A stretch of DNA of 34,348 nt from Apostichopus californicus (Eukaryota; Echinodermata; Holothuroidea; Aspidochirotida; Stichopodidae), in assembly GCA_020650975.1 (NCBI GenBank), contig JAIPMN010182109.1, forward strand, positions 1 to 34,348, given 5' to 3'. Positions 9,609 through 19,853 of this stretch are shown piece after piece. The translations under genes were made by a program, and so were the position numbers. The notes under the pieces are model-generated. The model had not been told where the DNA came from and did no database searches. It worked only from the letters and a program-made list of their open reading frames with translations. Numbering within the stretch: the stretch's first letter is position 1; the number at the start of each line of letters is the position of its first letter.

Positions 9609-10016
9609 TCAATAAACCAAATTTAGCAGTGAATATCCATATCCACGTTTCTCGTTCAATCCTGGGCGAAATACTACCGTGACTCTGTGTAATTCCATAG
9701 AGTTAGGTCTAGTTGAAACAGGCCTTGACCAGTAACATCCCACAATCACAAGACAGTCACTAACGAAATAAAACGTCCGATCGTTATATAGTACCGTTTT
9801 ATTCCACTCCTTGGACCATCCAGATTCCGGAAAAAAACATAACGGACAATATAACACATGTATCACGAACTCACGATACTGGTATACAACAAATGAAATG
9901 GATAAATGCGATGAAATCCGAGTATGACTATTTACACATGCTGTGAGCCAACTCACTACATATACTAACAATGCTACCCTATAGGCACGGTCTATACACG
10001 GTCTACATATGGTCAT
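9609..10016 (-). CDS. 135-residue ORF with a hydrophobic N-terminal stretch, unknown
   Basis: ATG at 10016. The start MTICRPCIDRAYRVALLVYV has a hydrophobic run (VALLVYVVSWLTACV) that could be a signal peptide or anchor. The rest has several Cys and Trp but no motif that I know. No repeat copy or splice signal supports it, so it may be a chance ORF. Confidence 0.2.
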   Translation of the reverse strand: MTICRPCIDRAYRVALLVYVVSWLTACVNSHTRISSHLSISFVVYQYREFVIHVLYCPLCFFPESGWSKEWNKTVLYNDRTFYFVSDCLVIVGCYWSRPVSTRPNSMELHRVTVVFRPGLNEKRGYGYSLLNLVY

Positions 10017-10298
10017 CTCAAACAGTAACTATGAAACTGTTAATTGCGTGATATAATGTTACATGTAAGAACGTCCAGGGCGTGTTTACGAGGAGGTTTT
10101 AAAGGGTCAATTTCACATGAGCTATGTCCGCCACAGCTGTCGAAAGTATATAAGTTACACAGAATGAGACATTTACAGCATACACAGAGGCAGGGTCATG
10201 CAAATGGACCCATGGGCATGAAATACTCCGGGTGGATCTCACAAAATTGTTTCAAAGTCTACGGCGTTTTGCGTCGGTTCTTCTACTCAGAAAGCTAA

Positions 10299-11019
10299 AA
10301 AAGCTGATGCTTTTCTTGGCTGAGGTATAACTGCAACCTGCAACAACACAGAATTGTGGCATTTCGGGGGAAAAGGAGTAATATCGTTGGCGTTTTTGGC
10401 AGCTCAAGTATACAACTTTACACACTAAAAGTATTGTTTTGAGTGCGGTATACCAACGATGACGTCACATGGTCACCTGATGTCTTAGGAATGTTTCAGG
10501 AATGTCTGAAATAGGTTACCTAAAAAGCTGACTTTTCTTCCCATTTTCACGTATTTAACGTCCGAAATTGGTAAAGTTAATTACAGCAATGTAATTGGAG
10601 TGAGTTAAGGATTACATACATGCAAAATGGTGTGATTTTTTGTTCATCGAAAAGTCTCCATAGTTGGTCTTTAAACATGCATTGTCTTTCTTTTCTTTTC
10701 ATTCATTCATTTAAGTTTTATTTTGTTTTGTTCTCGATAGTTCCTTATCTATGTATAATATTTATTCTTACTTAGTCTCTCTATTTCTTTTTTGATATTT
10801 ATGTATATATTTGTTTTGTTTCTTATTTATTTATTTATTTATTGATTATTATTTATTTATTTATTTTATTAAATTATTTATTTACATGATAATGCATACG
10901 AAAAAAGAACAAAAGAAATAAAATGATGAGAAAAACGATGAAAACACACACACAAAGAATTAAATATTAAATGATGAGAATAAAAATAAGAACAAATATA
11001 TATATATATACTCCTCCAA
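10299..11019. other. AT-rich spacer with TTTA and TA microsatellites
   Basis: No gene was recognised. About 10,820-10,880 is an imperfect (TTTA)n tract and about 10,995-11,010 is (TA)n. CTCCATAGTTGGTCTTTAA at 10,656-10,674 is the exact reverse complement of 2138-2156. Confidence 0.5.
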
Positions 11020-11147
11020 AAGGCATTCCCAGTTCTTGGCAAATTTAGCCATTCCCAAATGACATTCCCAAATTACAGTCCCTATATTATTCCCAATGGC
11101 ATTCCTAGTTGCCAATCTTAGGGTTACTCTTGAATCATTCCCCAAAT

Positions 11148-11195
11148 GGCATTCTCAGTGGCATTCCCAGTGTTATTCCCAGTGGCATTCCAAGT
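11148..11195 (+). repeat. 12-bp minisatellite
   Basis: Four consecutive 12-bp units of the type GGCATTCCCAGT, with one or two substitutions each. Looser copies of CATTCCCA extend back to about 11,020. One frame reads as a WHSQ repeat, which I treat as a by-product. Confidence 0.8.
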
Positions 11196-11588
11196 GGTGT
11201 GTTGCAATACTCCTCCTTACTACTAACATCCCCTTTGTGGGTAGCTTTATTGAGCGTGTAATTAGCATTTATTGGATTACTGAAGGTACTGAACGACATT
11301 GGTCTCCCCTCTCAGCAGCATTACAACTGGAATAATGGATTGGTGAAACAATGTATTATTTGATACAGTGAAGGGAGTTACATGGATAAGAGTTAATGCA
11401 ATGAGTAGGATTGAACTGTTTGTTTCACTAAAAAAATTACTCCCAAATACAGCAACATAAGAAGTTGTTTAAATGGATTGTTAATAATGTATTTTATGAT
11501 GCAGTGAAGGAATAAAATTCATTACAAAATTTTCATTTGTACGCATGCCATATACCTGTCCAGCAACTAAAAACAAAAATTAAAACTC

Positions 11589-11786
11589 CTAGAATTCATC
11601 GTACCTGGCTCCAAGCAATGACATATAAATGTAGTCCTGTGTCTGCTGAAGTTGCTTGTCCAATTTTAATCGAAAGCCTTTCCTTTCATTCAAAATTTTG
11701 ATCTTCAGTAACAATGTTCTTCTGTCTGCAGATTTTGTTGATGACAACGTCCTTCACTTTGTGGAGAAATTCCATCAGCTCGTAAC
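11589..11786 (-). pseudogene. Exon-like segment B, left-arm copy
   Basis: It starts after TTTGTTGTAG (acceptor-like) and ends at TAG 11,591-11,589. The frame common with the right arm reads LNERKGFRLKLDKQLQQTQD and then YIYMSLLGARYDEF. A one-base deletion relative to the right copy near 11,740 breaks the first third. The charged, helical character and frame conservation suggest a C-terminal coding exon. The family is unknown. Confidence 0.4.
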
Positions 11787-12446
11787 CTACAACAAACCGA
11801 AACAACATTTCAATCATATATCAAAATTTCACCCAAGTACATTCCATGTAAATATTTTTTCAAACCTCACATTTTGATATTGACAAAGTTGCAAGTGTCT
11901 TGCAAAAGGTACAAATAAACACATCATAATCAAGGTTTAAATGTGATAATGTGTTAACATCTCAGCTATTTGCATTACAATCTGACCTACAATTCATAAA
12001 ATGGGTCAATTCCAGCCTGCCAGATTTCCAGTACATTTGGTTTTCACAGACTTGCCAAAAATATTCTGTTATGTCTTACCTTTCAGGGTACACACAAAGG
12101 GTATATACTGTATTTCAATGTTGATAACATTCTATGATGGTGGAAGGTTCAGTAGTAGCAAATCCCCCCCCCCCCCCACCTCCCCAAAAAGGTTTCACGG
12201 TGGACTTGGTCGGGAGTGGAAAGTCTTCTTAGATTACTTTAATAACCCTTGCATTAGAACGTTTGCGTTTCTTGAAAATAAACAGCAATTTTCATCATCT
12301 TTGTCCATGATAAAAACTGACAGTAAATTCATATCATGTACAGTGTGTGGTGATCAGGCTTAGAAGATATCATAGGGAAGACTTTAAAATAACTAAATTC
12401 AGGTCATAGGGATATAAATAAAATATATCTCACAGTCAATACTTAC

Positions 12447-12604
12447 TGATTATTGAAGACAACTGGGGATGTTTGCAATATATGCTTTTGGGAGCTCCTT
12501 ATTTCCATATAAGCCATTTCTCGCTGCATCCAATGGTCAGCATGAACCAGCAGCTGAAATTGTTTATGAGATCCTGTGTCGACCTTGAAGTTGCACCCCT
12601 GTAC
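12447..12604 (-). pseudogene. Exon-like segment A, left-arm copy
   Basis: 158 bases between a shared TAG (12,607-12,605) and a perfect donor, GTAAGT (12,446-12,441). The frame reads FQLLVHADHWMQREMAYMEI and RSSQKHILQTS. The right arm has the same length and reading frame with a few replacements. The TAG is present in both copies, so it may be the AG of an acceptor rather than a nonsense codon. Upstream (to about 12,745) the same frame also conserves KDG-NLAQF--CRMRTP in both arms. Confidence 0.45.
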
Positions 12605-13123
12605 CTATTGCACTTAAGTGCAGCATCTCTGGAGTGGTGTTCTCATTCTGCATTGATCAAATTGTGCCAAATTGAAGCCATCTTTTCTGACAAGAGAATG
12701 AACATAAATAATTCGAAATAAGGGTTTCATAAATCGCAAGTAGAAGTTTCAACAGTGCAGTTCCCTATTTTATGTCAATACTTAGTGTACATGTTATCCA
12801 ATATTCATGTCATTTTAATTGTCAGTCAAATTGTAAACAATTATTCAAACGCCTATGGTTATGACTTGTACCCAGGAATTTAGCCTGCAATCACTTCAAA
12901 TGATAGAGTTAGTAGTTATTCCTGATTCAATACGTCATTCCGCATGCAGTTAATTTAAAAATGCATGCACCCTAGACTAAATTAACCAACATTTAGTCCC
13001 TGAACGTATCATTTGGGTTTGAGCTCGGAATACACCGGTATACACAGACTTTGGCATGATGACTGAGTTCATTTTGAATGTTTAGTTTCGATGATATAAC
13101 TTTGCACTCATGATGGCATATTT

Positions 13124-13999
13124 ATATGTGTGCGTTGGTGGGAGTACTAGCTTTTGTGATCCTAGCTTGTAAACACAGTTTCTCATTACAGTAAGCTGAA
13201 TTGGACAGATCTCATAGTTGGTGTACATAGATGCATCACAAGTACAAGAACCCTTTTGTTTTTGGTGAAGGACAAATGTTATTAGGTAAAAATGGTGAAA
13301 TTGTGAAAACTTAAACATTCATCAAGAATTGGCATAAAATCATTGATCTTTTATTTGGTATGTTTAGGTCAGTGTTTGGGTCAAGAGGGGAAAATTGTGA
13401 AAACCTTATTTAAACTATGGTCATACATCTCAAGCCAAGGTAGCTTGCACATATATCTAAGTTTAAGTATCATGTTATACAGCTACAGAAGGATATCAGT
13501 TGTCTTTTCAGAACCCCAACTTTCACTTTGAAAATGTTGTTTGTCACAGTTCTCAATAGTTTTTGGCTGTATTATTAAGATAAGATAAGCTGTACATGCA
13601 ACCTAGACATATACAGTAGCCTATATGTCAGGTTGACAAATTCATAAAATAAAACTAATTACATCATGGAAACCATGTTCAGTGCATTTTGCATTATGGC
13701 TATCTATTTATATCTATGAATAACTGTCATTAAGGGCGTATTACCCAAGTGTTATGATTTAATACAAGCTTATATATATAAGCATGTATTCAATATTAGG
13801 TTAGAAAAGTGTGTCATTGATATTAAAAATTGAGAAGCATTGGATTGTTATCAGGGCACTTTTATTTCAAAGTTGAATACACCCAGATACACACAGAAAT
13901 GACCACAAGTGCACAGGTATTGGAATATTGATTAATGCATGTCTATACATATAAGGATGAAGTTCAAAACATATTTCACTTCCTAAGTGATGATATTTA
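13124..13999. other. Spacer, nothing recognised
   Basis: AT-rich DNA between the left long-inverted-repeat arm and the first TGACCT array. The short ORFs have no protein-like features. Confidence 0.5.
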
Positions 14000-14402
14000 T
14001 TCATATTTACTTCTAATCGACCCAAGGAATCTTAATCTGTATGAAAAACAATAGCGATCAACTACTCGCCAAGGGCTACATATATACAAATTTTCGAATT
14101 TAGCAATATGGCATTTAAAAAGGATTTTAGACAACTCTGTTGAACTCAAATGACCTTTGACCTCCATTGAAAACAATATGGATCATCTACTCACCAAGGG
14201 CTATCTACAAAGCAAGTTTGAAGTTCAACCAACTTTCCCTTCTTGAGATAGAGTGTTTACAAGGTTTTAGGACTTGACCTCTGTTGACTTCAAATGACCT
14301 TTGACTTCCATGAAAAACAATAGGGATAATCTACACACCAAGGCCTACCTATCAACCAAGTTTCAAGTTCAAGCAACTTTCAGCTGTTGAGATAGAGTGT
14401 TT
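14000..14402 (+). repeat. First TGACCT-rich tandem array, about three units of 144 bp
   Basis: Each unit has GACCTCTGNTGACCTCAAAT, then GACCTTTGACCTCCATGAAA, then ACAATAGGGATCATCTACTC, ACCAAGGGCTACC, AAGTTTGAAGTTCAA and TTGAGATA-GTGTTTAC. Later units are better preserved than the first. The array ends in a CA-rich tract and the hairpin at 14,449. Confidence 0.75.
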
Positions 14403-14448
14403 ACGAGCCGAGGCGTCACACACACATACATACACTCACCATCACATA

Positions 14449-14475
14449 GATTCCTTCGCCCTTCGGCAAGGAATC
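14449..14475 (+). repeat. Hairpin ending the first array
   Basis: GATTCCTT and AAGGAATC form an 8-bp stem around CGCCCTTCGGC. A CA-rich tract and CACCATCACATA precede it. The same ending follows the second array at 16,953-16,979, so it marks one end of the repeat unit. Confidence 0.7.
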
Positions 14476-14984
14476 ACAAATAGTTTCCTCAGGTTTGAAA
14501 TGAAACATGTAAAATGGATCAACAATGAATTACATGAAAGAAACAGAAAGTCACGTGACTTAGTGATTCCTTGCCAATATGAGAAGAAACTTTTAGATAC
14601 AAGATTTTCTAACGATCTGAATTGCTAAGCAGAAATTTCAAGTCTTGCAGAATTGAGTAATGCATACCTATGCAAAGAGGGTCGAAGGTCAAACAAACTT
14701 CACTTCTGCATAGTAAGACGTATTATGACTGTAACCAACAATTGACATTCAACGACCTTTGACCGCCATGGAAAACACAAAAGCCCAAGGGCACTATTGT
14801 TTCTTCTTTATAAAGACTAAGCACTATCCAAAAGTTGTTATTTCCGGGTTTAATGTATACAATATTATTGCCATAAATATCACAAATCATTGATTGGTCC
14901 TTTTGAGAATCTGTTGACTTTTCTTAGATTTGTTTAGAAGAACTTGCAGAATCATCGTAACTGTACTTAATAACTTTGGTTAGA

Positions 14985-16140
14985 CAGGAGTCAACCATGG
15001 ACAATTAAAATATGCCCACAAAAATTGAAATATTTAACTGAAAAAAAAACTAATACAGGCCTCTGGAGGCGCTTTTCCAAGGTCATGTGGGGTCAACAGA
15101 GGTCCACCTTTCAAAACCAAACAAAACCTTGACCTCTGATAACTTTGCACATGAAGGTCGCACAGGGGTCAACCATGGACAATTTTTATCAGTTTGGAGG
15201 TTGAGTTTTTCACCCATATTTGACCGTTGTTGACCTTGGATCCCATGGCCATTACACTTTGGAAACAATCGCTTACCCTATTCACAACTAGTCCCAAAAT
15301 GTCAACCATGTTGGACCCTATCACTGGGAGTTTCACAAGTTATTGCCCCAAAAAACACATTTTGTGCCATAATTGACCTTTGGTGACCTTGGATTACATA
15401 ACGGTTATTTAGAAAACATGCACCTACTTCATTTACAACTTTGTCCCAATATATCAGCCATGTCAGACTTCGTCACTGGAAGTTGTTGCAAAAATTAACA
15501 TAAGTGGGCAGTTTTGCCCATAAGCGACCTTGGATGGCATGACGGTTTTTATGAAAAATGTTCCCCTTCATGAAGTGCACTCCATCCTAAAATTTATATG
15601 CACTCCAATGTACATACACAATGTTATTGCTAAAAAGGTATCAAATCCAACCTTTGGCACCGCATAACTTAAGAACCAGGTGTCCGATCGAAGCGGGAGT
15701 TAGTTTCGTCTATAGAGCACACAGAGCTATATCATATTAAAATATTGACAACAATTTTTTTCTTTGCCCTGTATCTCCTAAAATGAGCATATTTCTGAAA
15801 AAAACATAACCTCTGATAACTTTGCACCCGAAGGTCGCACAGGGGTCAACCCATGGACAATTTTTATTGGAAGACCATTTGAGATCTGAATATGGCCACA
15901 AAAATTCAAATAACCAAAGAAACTAATACAGGTCACCAGAGGTCAACCGAAGGTCAAAGGTCATAAAGATGCGGGTTGACAAATGTATTACAATAGCGTA
16001 CCTCCCGACCTTGTCAGACATTTTGTTCTCAAGTTAGCGCAAAAAACTACTTTTTGACCCCTAATTGACCTTTCTTGACCTTGGATCACACAACTGTTAT
16101 TTTTTGAAAACGATCCCCTACTCCATTTACAACTAGTACC
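14985..16140 (+). repeat. TGACCTTGGAT-type repeats with an internal duplication
   Basis: TGACCTTGGAT or a close variant recurs at 15,231, 15,384, 15,525 (CGACCTTGGAT) and 16,076. Each is followed by a decayed block with ACGGTTATTT-GAAAA, CCCTACTTCATTTACAACTA and GTC-AACCATGTCGGACC. A second motif, ACCTCTGATAACTTTGCAC plus GAAGGTCGCACAGGGGTCAA, occurs at 15,132 and 15,809, each near a CCACAAAAATT---ACTAATACAGG block. This is a degenerate compound satellite without coding sequence. Confidence 0.65.
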
Positions 16141-16187
16141 ACAATAACAAACATCTCGGACCCTGTCAATGGGTGTTATTGTTTTCA

Positions 16188-16880
16188 GCCTTTGACCTCT
16201 GGTGACCCCAAATGACCTCTGACCTCCATGATAAACAATAGGGACCATCTAATCACTAGGAGCTACCAACTGCTAGGTTTAAAGTTCAATTTAGCTTTTA
16301 CTTCTTGAGATATCTTGTTTACATGCTTTTCAGCTTTTGACCTCTAGTGACCTCAAATGACCTTTGACTCCCATGAAAAACCATAGGGATTACCTGCTCA
16401 CCAAGGGCTATCAACACACTAAGTTTAAGGTTCATTAACCTTTTACTTCTCGAGATATCGTGTTTACATGGTTTTCCGCCTTTGACCTCTGGTGACCCTA
16501 AATGACCTTTGACCTCCATGAAAAACAATAGGGATCATCTGATATTGTAGGTCAATCCACAGTCCAAGTTTGAAGTTCTAGCATCTTGTACTTCTTGAGA
16601 TACCGTGTTTGCAATGTTTTCTGCCTATGACCTCTGGTGATCTCGCAAATGACCATTGACCTCCATGAAAAAAAGATAGAGACCATCTACTCACTAAGGG
16701 CTACCCACATACTAAGTTTGAAATCTAAAACACTTTTACTCCTTGAGATATTGTGCTTAGAAGTTTTTCAGACTTTGACCTCTGTTGACCTCAAATGATA
16801 GGGATCATCTACTTACTAAGGGCTACCCACACACCAAGTTTCAAGTTCATACAACTTAAACTTCTTGAGATACCGTGTTT
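16188..16880 (+). repeat. Second TGACCT array, five units with 145-bp period
   Basis: The first TGACCT of each unit is at 16,193, 16,338, 16,483, 16,628 and 16,776, giving steps of 145, 145, 145 and 148 bp. Each unit has the TGACCT cluster, the CATGAAAAACAATAGGGATC block, the CACCAAGGGCTA block and TTGAGATATCGTGTTTAC. In the best unit the half-sites are at 16,483, 16,493 (TGACCC), 16,503 and 16,510, spaced by 4, 4 and 1 bases. Confidence 0.85.
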
Positions 16881-16894
16881 ACGAGCCAAAGCGT

Positions 16895-16979
16895 CACATA
16901 CACACACACATACACACACGCATACATACACACACGCCATCACCATCGCATAGATTCCTTCGGCCTTCGGCAAGGAATA
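16895..16979 (+). repeat. CA microsatellite and terminal hairpin of the second array
   Basis: Imperfect CACACATACACA tract followed by CATCACCATCGCATA and GATTCCTTCGGCCTTCGGCA with a 7-bp stem (GATTCCTT/AAGGAATA). Same architecture as 14,410-14,475. Confidence 0.75.
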
Positions 16980-17092
16980 AAAAATGGCTTTTAGTAACTT
17001 CATAAGGGATGAGAACAGAATTTGGTTTAATGCTTAACTGCACAAAAGTCTGAAATTTACTCAGTGAAACTTGAAACATGATTGTGCTCATT

Positions 17093-17308
17093 TCAACTGA
17101 TATGGTTCTGCTCGAAGATGGTTGTCAAATCCAACTTCTTGAAGCGAAACTGTTCCCTTTCGTTAGCAAGATCAGGATAGTCTAGCCGACATACAACATT
17201 TGCACGGGGTTCCCAGGATACATGTTTTTGGGATGGCCACTTGTAAAGATTCTCACCACATCTTTGCATAAAATTAACATGGACGTCGGCTTCAGATTCT
17301 TGAAGTAC
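17093..17308 (-). CDS. Exon 3 (terminal) of the transposase-derived gene
   Basis: 216 bases, 71 codons plus TGA. The acceptor is CTTTCTTGTTCAATACTTTAG just upstream. It starts VLQESEADVHVNFMQRCG, continuing exon 2 in phase 0 without a stop. It has no start codon of its own, so it is invisible to a simple ORF search. Confidence 0.6.
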   Translation of the reverse strand, partial: VLQESEADVHVNFMQRCGENLYKWPSQKHVSWEPRANVVCRLDYPDLANEREQFRFKKLDLTTIFEQNHIS

Positions 17309-17797
17309 CTAAAGTATTGAACAAGAAAGGACCACAAGTTTAATTTATCTGGCACCGTAATATTTTCTTACAAAGAGATCATGATAGTCCCTGTTTATAA
17401 AGTATAAATTTTACACAAAGTTGTTTTAACTAGCAAAGATATAGGTAGTCTGGATGGCAGCAAATATATGATGCTTCACCCAGTGATCATAGAAAAGATG
17501 GTTTCCTATCTCTCTGAAAGATGATAAAAGGCATGATTAGCTCCTGCCAGGCTGGAGTTGCATTGAGAATTTCAAGACCGGCAGAGGCTATAAAGATATA
17601 TTGAGAATATATATTCCTTCATTACTTAAATAACTGATTTTGTTTTGACATTGTTGTCAACAATTACTGTTCATACTCCCTTCCACACAACATATAGTTG
17701 CTAATCAAAATATTTCCATTTTCAAACTGATAGGATAGGTAGGCTACATTTCACTTGAATTTTACAGCTGGTATTTGAAAAGTCCATTTTTTCTTAC

Positions 17798-17917
17798 CTC
17801 TGCCAAGTACACATTACATGACTGTTTCCCATACAGTTTAACCGCAACAAAACTGCCTTTCGCATAGGTACAGGTAGGCTTGGTTTGACCATTGGCTTCA
17901 CTGCTGTGACATAAGTA
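17798..17917 (-). CDS. Exon 2 of the transposase-derived gene
   Basis: 120 bases, 40 codons. The acceptor is GGCCTCAG and the donor GAG|GTAAGAA. It begins YLCHSSEANGQTKPTC and ends GSFVAVKLYGKQSCNVYLAE. The G-FVAV--YG pattern resembles the first strands of a small beta-barrel (SH3/Tudor-like) module completed by exon 3; that structural reading is inference. Confidence 0.55.
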
Positions 17918-18959
17918 CTGAGGCCAGTTACAGTGTGGTTAAGTGACGACTGCTTGTTCATACCATAACTGTTTCATTTGAACACCTATAATAAATAATC
18001 TTGTTCATACCTCTCAGCTACTGTAGCAATTGCTTTAACAACTGAAAAAAATGTACATTACAGTAGTTTAAGAGCCAATTTTATTATCACATGATGGTAC
18101 AGAAGGTATACATGAAAGTGTCAAACTTATATGTGTATTCACTTTTACTAACCTTGTTGCATCAGCTTCTTCACCATCTGCCATTTCCAGACTCATACCA
18201 GGTTTCAGGGCATAATTACATCTCACTCCCACAAAGGTGGCATCCTTACAATTGACATACTTTCCACTAGTACATTCTGAACAAAAACAGCTTCTTTCAC
18301 ATGCAGTAATAACACTAGGTGCTATCCCAATAAAACAATGTAGGGATCTAGTTTGGGGAATCGGCTTCAGGTCATTGTTACGAACCACCTTAAAATCTGT
18401 TACAACTTCTCCTTCCCTTACAAAGAAGGTTCTCTTTGCATGTCAATTTTCTTGGACATCTCTGGGAAGTGGCAAGAAATTCTGACCATACTTGAATAGG
18501 TCATGGGCATCACGGATAATGACTTGTCTCCCTTTGACAGCCACTGCAGCACATTTCTTCACAACCCCAATCTCTTCATCACATAGGCCCTTGCCATGCC
18601 GGTGTAGCAGTACAAACTGTCGCAAATATCCAATATTCAGTCAATACTGTCCTAGTCCCACAAGGAAAAATTATACTGGATTTACCAGTACATTTGGTCT
18701 CCCCGGACCTATTGTACAAGGCCATATGGTACAGACTGTCTCCCGGACAGTATATACTATTGTTAAACGAAGGGGACATTATTTGACGGTCATATATTTT
18801 GTTGTAAAGGTGTCCCCCTGAACACATTGTCCGCAGTAGCAGGTATGTTAGAGTAGCAAAAATTTAATTAGTTATGGACTCTGGCAGTATCCGTATTATT
18901 TGCAAATTGTCACATTTCGGCTTCCGTGTATTTAGCAGTAAGTCGATCGACAACTAAAA

Positions 18960-19094
18960 ATGGAAAAGGTAGCAGAAAACGTGAGACAAGTTGCCGATAT
19001 TATAAGAGATGAGAGCTATCCAAGTGGTTTTACAAGAATAAACAGAGAAGGATCTTACGGAGACAAAGTCAGCCTTTCAGACTGGTTGAAATAG
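18960..19094 (+). CDS. Short 44-residue ORF diverging from the transposase relic
   Basis: ATG at 18,960 (AAAAATGG, A at -3 and G at +4), ending in TAG at 19,094. It starts MEKVAENVRQVADIIRDES and continues YPSGFTRINREGSYGDKVSL. It looks like coding sequence (charged amphipathic helix) and could be a first exon or the N-terminal remnant of a mobile-element protein. No downstream continuation was found. Confidence 0.3.
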   Translation: MEKVAENVRQVADIIRDESYPSGFTRINREGSYGDKVSLSDWLK

Positions 19095-19853
19095 GATCTC
19101 TTGCGTAGCGAAATTTAAAGACAGTTTTGCTATCTAGGGCTTCTCAACTCGCCCAAAGCGAGGCAGCTCATACTGACTAGTGGCATCAAAGGTAATGTCT
19201 GTAACTTACAGTATAGGATACACACTATGCCGTTGGTTGTTAAACATAAAGAGAAACTAAGGAACCTCTGCACATGCCATCTATTGTTACTACGTATTTA
19301 TTATCTCCGATAGTTAGGGCTTGGCTTTATCCAGTAAGTACTATTATCACACCTGCACAGAGAAATATGCCATCATGGTCCCCCCCCCCAAAAAAAATTC
19401 ATGCAACCCCCCTCCACAAAAACAAACTCCTCCTTTCTTTCTGCAAAACGCCCTGACGAAAAATAGTTCAACTTTTTTGTTTACTTCAGCGCATGATAGC
19501 TGGGACTTAGGGTAACGTAGTAGATATACGTGATATATATGTTGATCCCAAATTTACAGCTCCACTTTGGCCAAATGCGGCTATATATATCTCCGAAACT
19601 TTAAGGTTCCTGTAATTACACATAAATCTTCACGTTTTTACATCTTTCATCCATAAATTTGGAATATATAAGAAAATAAGAGTTTCTATTTTAACTGGCA
19701 AATTCCACGTAACGATACAACGCCCTAACTTTGTAAGCAGGTATGTGTTGGGTTCACAGGACACTTGATCGGATCGTAACGTTGTATCACTATACATATA
19801 ACGTTACTAATGCACGTGGGCCTATGGAGGGCCATCAGTCTCAAATCGTGGGA
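19095..19853. other. Spacer, nothing recognised
   Basis: Contains a C-run followed by an A-run at about 19,380-19,397 and short ORFs without protein-like features. Confidence 0.45.

Larger units (their letters stand above)
11225..13123 (-). repeat. Left arm of a 1.9-kb long inverted duplication
   Basis: Matches the reverse complement of 21,464-23,323 from AACATCCCCTTTGTGGGTAG at the outer edge to GATGGCATATTT at the inner edge, with many substitutions and small indels (by eye 85-90% identity). A C-run at about 12,165 lies in a segment that differs from the other arm. Reading frames inside are conserved between arms (see the exon entries), so the duplicated unit was a gene segment or element. 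It is either one arm of a 12-kb foldback element or one of two inverted copies of the same element. Confidence 0.85.
17093..18616 (-). pseudogene. Transposase-derived gene relic, three recognisable exons
   Basis: Exon 1 (about 18,616-18,153) starts after GCGACAG and reads RHGKGLCDEEIGVVKKCA, RDAHDLFKYGQNFLPLP, an in-frame TGA at 18,445-18,443, then TFFVREGEVV, IPQTRSLHCFIGIAPS, CERSCFCSECTSGKYVNC and a donor GTTAGT. Exon 2 (17,917-17,798) has GSFVAVKLYGKQSCNVYLAE and a GTAAGA donor. Exon 3 (17,308-17,093) has a pyrimidine-rich acceptor, then VNFMQRCGENLYKWP and NEREQFRFKKLDLTTIFEQN to a stop. The HGKG--CD/G-GG--K block, the SCFC cluster and the VNFM----YKWP ending are, as I recall, shared by large uncharacterised transposase-like proteins of invertebrates and fish, where HGKG follows a DGP-QFKN block. 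That upstream part is absent here. Exons 2 and 3 join in phase; exon 1 to exon 2 does not, and a 31-base exon-like piece (18,041-18,011) does not repair it. The TGA plus this suggests a pseudogene. Confidence 0.6.

Noticed and set aside
10044..10298. 84-residue ORF with several Cys and His
   Set aside because: Metal-ligand spacing does not fit a known finger and there is no second copy or splice evidence; treated as chance.
12001..12363. 120-residue ORF in the left long arm
   Set aside because: It runs antisense to the conserved exon direction, includes a poly-Pro stretch from a C-run, and is not conserved in the other arm.
15083..16528. Minus-strand ORFs with repeated GQRSFGVTRGQ-like segments
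   Set aside because: They are translations of the TGACCT satellite read backwards; the 145-bp period is not a multiple of three and each ORF ends within one or two units.
16809..17091. Cys-Val repeat ORFs
   Set aside because: Translation of the CA microsatellite.
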